From contig NZ_SHKS01000010.1 in NCBI RefSeq assembly GCF_004217285.1, positions 152,271 through 216,270 of the forward strand: a stretch of DNA of 64,000 nucleotides, read 5' to 3'. Below, one piece after another: positions 62,569-64,000 of this stretch. The notes beneath the pieces are model-generated. The model had not been told where the DNA came from, made no database searches, and saw nothing but the letters and a program-made list of their open reading frames with translations. Numbering within the stretch: position 1 is the stretch's first letter; every line of letters starts with the position of its first letter. Made by a program: the position numbers and the translations under genes. Source of the DNA: Streptomyces sp. BK239 (lineage in GTDB: Bacteria > Actinomycetota > Actinomycetes > Streptomycetales > Streptomycetaceae).

Positions 62569-63909
62569 ATGCAGCCCAACACACTGCTCGACGCGATCCT
62601 GGACGAGGCGGGGATCTCCCACGCGGGTCTCGCCGCCCACGTCAACCAGGCCGGGCGGGCTCGGGGGCTCGCGCTGCGTTACGAGCACACGGCCGTCGCG
62701 AGGTGGCTGAAAGGGCAGCGTCCGCGCGGGCAGGTGCCCGACCTGATCTGCGAGGTGCTCGCCGGCCGGCTGCGGCGCCCCGTCACCCTCGACGACATCG
62801 GCCTCGGCGTCCCGGGAGAGCCCTCCACCCCGCACGGCGCGTCGCTGTCGGGGTTCGTCGAGCGGGCCACCGCGCTGTGGCGCTCCGACGAACAGCAGCG
62901 CCCGCACATCCTGGGCGCCCCCGCCGTCACCGGCACGCCGGCCGTGATGCCGGTGTGGGAGTGGGAGAACCCGCCCGAGGACGTCGACGTCTCGCGCGGC
63001 GGCCGGCACCGGGTGACGTCCGCCGACATAGAGACGCTGCGCGCGGCCCGCGCCCACTACGAGCAGATGTACCGGAAGACGGGCGGCGTGGCGACGCGCA
63101 GCCGGATCGTCGGCTTCCTCAACGCGGAGGCGGCCCCGCTGCTGCGCGGCGGCTACACCGACGCGACGGGGCGTCAACTGCACCGCGCGACCGGCGGGTT
63201 GGTGGCGATCGCCGGCATCTGCGCGTACGACTCGGACGCGCACGGTCTCGCGCAGCGCTACTTCCACCAGGCGCTGCGGCTGGCCAAGGCCAGCGGCGAC
63301 CGGGGACTGGGCGCCTATGTGATCGCGCTGCTGGTGAACCAGTCGCTGTTCATGCGGGAGCACCGGCAGGCCGTCGCCTTCGCGGAGGCGGCGCTGCGCA
63401 CCGCGGGCAAGCACATCACCCCGGCCCTCGCCTCCGACCTGTACGCGATGCAGGCGAAGGCGTACGCGCACCTCGGCGACGGCACCAGCGCCCTGTCGTG
63501 CATCCGCAGCGCCGAGACGGCAGCCGACCGGATCATGCGGGGCCGGGAACCCGACGAGACCGGCTACGTCCAGCCGGGTCTGGTCAACGTACAGGTGGCG
63601 GAAGCCCTGTTGAGCCTGGGCGATCTCACGGCGGCAGCGGAGCACGCCACGGCTGCCGTCGGCAGTCCCGCCCACGACCGGGGCCGGGTGCACCGGCTGG
63701 CCATGCTCAGCACGATCGAACTGCGCCAGGGCAACGCCGACAAGGCGGTGGCCGTCGCGGTGGAGATGGCGGAGCAGGCGCGGGGGATGGAGTCCCAGCG
63801 TCTGCGCGACAGACTCCGGGCGGTGCGCGAACACCTGGTGCGCAGCGGCTGCGCGGGCACGTCCGAGGCGGCCGAACTCATCGACGGGGCACTGCGCGTA
63901 CCCCTCTAG
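62569..63909 (+). CDS. TPR-type transcriptional regulator (NsdA-like)
   Basis: A 446-residue protein of a streptomycete regulator family. The N-terminal ~80 residues resemble a helix-turn-helix (NTLLDAILDEAGISHAGLAAHVNQAG...HTAVARWLKGQRPRGQVPDLICEVLAGRL). From about residue 150 onward are helical TPR-like repeats (YFHQALRLAKASGDRGLGAYVIALLVNQSLF, AEHATAAVGSPAHDRGRVHRLAMLSTIELRQGN). NsdA, a negative regulator of differentiation, has this layout; the match is by architecture and memory only. GGGGGG precedes the ATG at 62569. The stop codon borders an insertion element. Confidence 0.75.
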   Translation: MQPNTLLDAILDEAGISHAGLAAHVNQAGRARGLALRYEHTAVARWLKGQRPRGQVPDLICEVLAGRLRRPVTLDDIGLGVPGEPSTPHGASLSGFVERATALWRSDEQQRPHILGAPAVTGTPAVMPVWEWENPPEDVDVSRGGRHRVTSADIETLRAARAHYEQMYRKTGGVATRSRIVGFLNAEAAPLLRGGYTDATGRQLHRATGGLVAIAGICAYDSDAHGLAQRYFHQALRLAKASGDRGLGAYVIALLVNQSLFMREHRQAVAFAEAALRTAGKHITPALASDLYAMQAKAYAHLGDGTSALSCIRSAETAADRIMRGREPDETGYVQPGLVNVQVAEALLSLGDLTAAAEHATAAVGSPAHDRGRVHRLAMLSTIELRQGNADKAVAVAVEMAEQARGMESQRLRDRLRAVREHLVRSGCAGTSEAAELIDGALRVPL

Positions 63910-64000
63910 GGTCCGTCTTCAAAGATCGCCGGGTGGTGGATCATGGTGGGGTGATACGTCGCCATGAACTCACCGATGGGGAGTGGGAGTTACTCGCTCC
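63909..64000 (+). mobile_element. Left end of an IS5-family insertion element (truncated by the window)
   Basis: The segment from GGTCCGTCTTCAAAGATCG onward resembles the terminal repeat of streptomycete IS5-type elements and leads into a transposase start at 63951. The exact first base is uncertain (63908-63910). The right end is outside the window. Confidence 0.7.
63951..64000 (+). CDS. IS5-family transposase, N-terminus (partial)
   Basis: Only 16 residues are present: VIRRHELTDGEWELLA. This is the characteristic start of IS5-family DDE transposases in Streptomyces (HELTDxEWxLLxP). The GTG at 63951 follows GGTGGGG. The catalytic residues lie outside the window. Confidence 0.8.
   Translation, partial: MIRRHELTDGEWELLA

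Overview
This window comes from a high-GC actinomycete chromosome, almost certainly Streptomyces. The evidence is strong C/G bias at third codon positions, many GTG and TTG starts, a complete Pup-proteasome locus, a conservon and typical Streptomyces gene order. It is mostly core chromosome. The only clear mobile DNA is the left end of an IS5-type element at the right edge.

Layout. 1-5.7 kb: end of a NarL-type response regulator, a RecB-family nuclease, an M50 site-2 protease, two SAM methyltransferases (one is TrmI) and a secreted protein. 5.8-25.3 kb: the Pup-proteasome region, comprising ferredoxin (divergent), arc, dop, pup, an endonuclease VII-like gene, prcB, prcA, a LacI-type regulator with an MFS transporter, pafA, two FKBP isomerases, pafB, pafC, two small proteins, tatA, tatC and helY. 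Pup ends in GGQ, Dop deamidates it, PafA ligates it to substrates, ARC unfolds them and PrcBA degrades them. PafBC is the DNA-damage activator. Matches to the PafBC-dependent promoter motif lie in front of the RecB-type nuclease gene and helY, and a weaker one lies in front of pup.

25.6-30.4 kb: a five-gene conservon (histidine-kinase-like protein, roadblock protein, DUF742 protein, small GTPase, and a CYP157-type P450 without the ExxR motif). 30.3-41 kb: mixed housekeeping and transport genes: pseudouridine synthase, GNAT, siderophore-interacting protein with an iron box, 5'-3' exonuclease, a glycine betaine ABC system with fused permease and binding protein, an XRE-cupin regulator with a metal-receptor protein, and a TDT transporter divergent from a LysR regulator. 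40.9-47.7 kb: a gene set matching the gamma-glutamylation route for ethanolamine (permease, GntR regulator, GlnA4-type synthetase, aldehyde dehydrogenase, SDR, gamma-glutamyl hydrolase). Two copies of a 22-bp motif at its control regions are a likely operator. 47.7-54.3 kb: an amino acid deaminase/aldolase, a large proline-rich membrane protein with a mycosin-like protease but no ESX genes, an SseB-domain protein and a DUF1844 protein.

54.4-62.2 kb: translation genes: infC (ATC start behind a probable attenuator), rpmI, rplT, a SpoU methyltransferase, an orphan PAS histidine kinase, pheS and pheT. 62.2-64 kb: a dispersed inverted-repeat element, two palindromes in front of a TPR-type regulator, and the start of an IS5-family insertion. 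No rRNA, tRNA, CRISPR array or prophage was seen.
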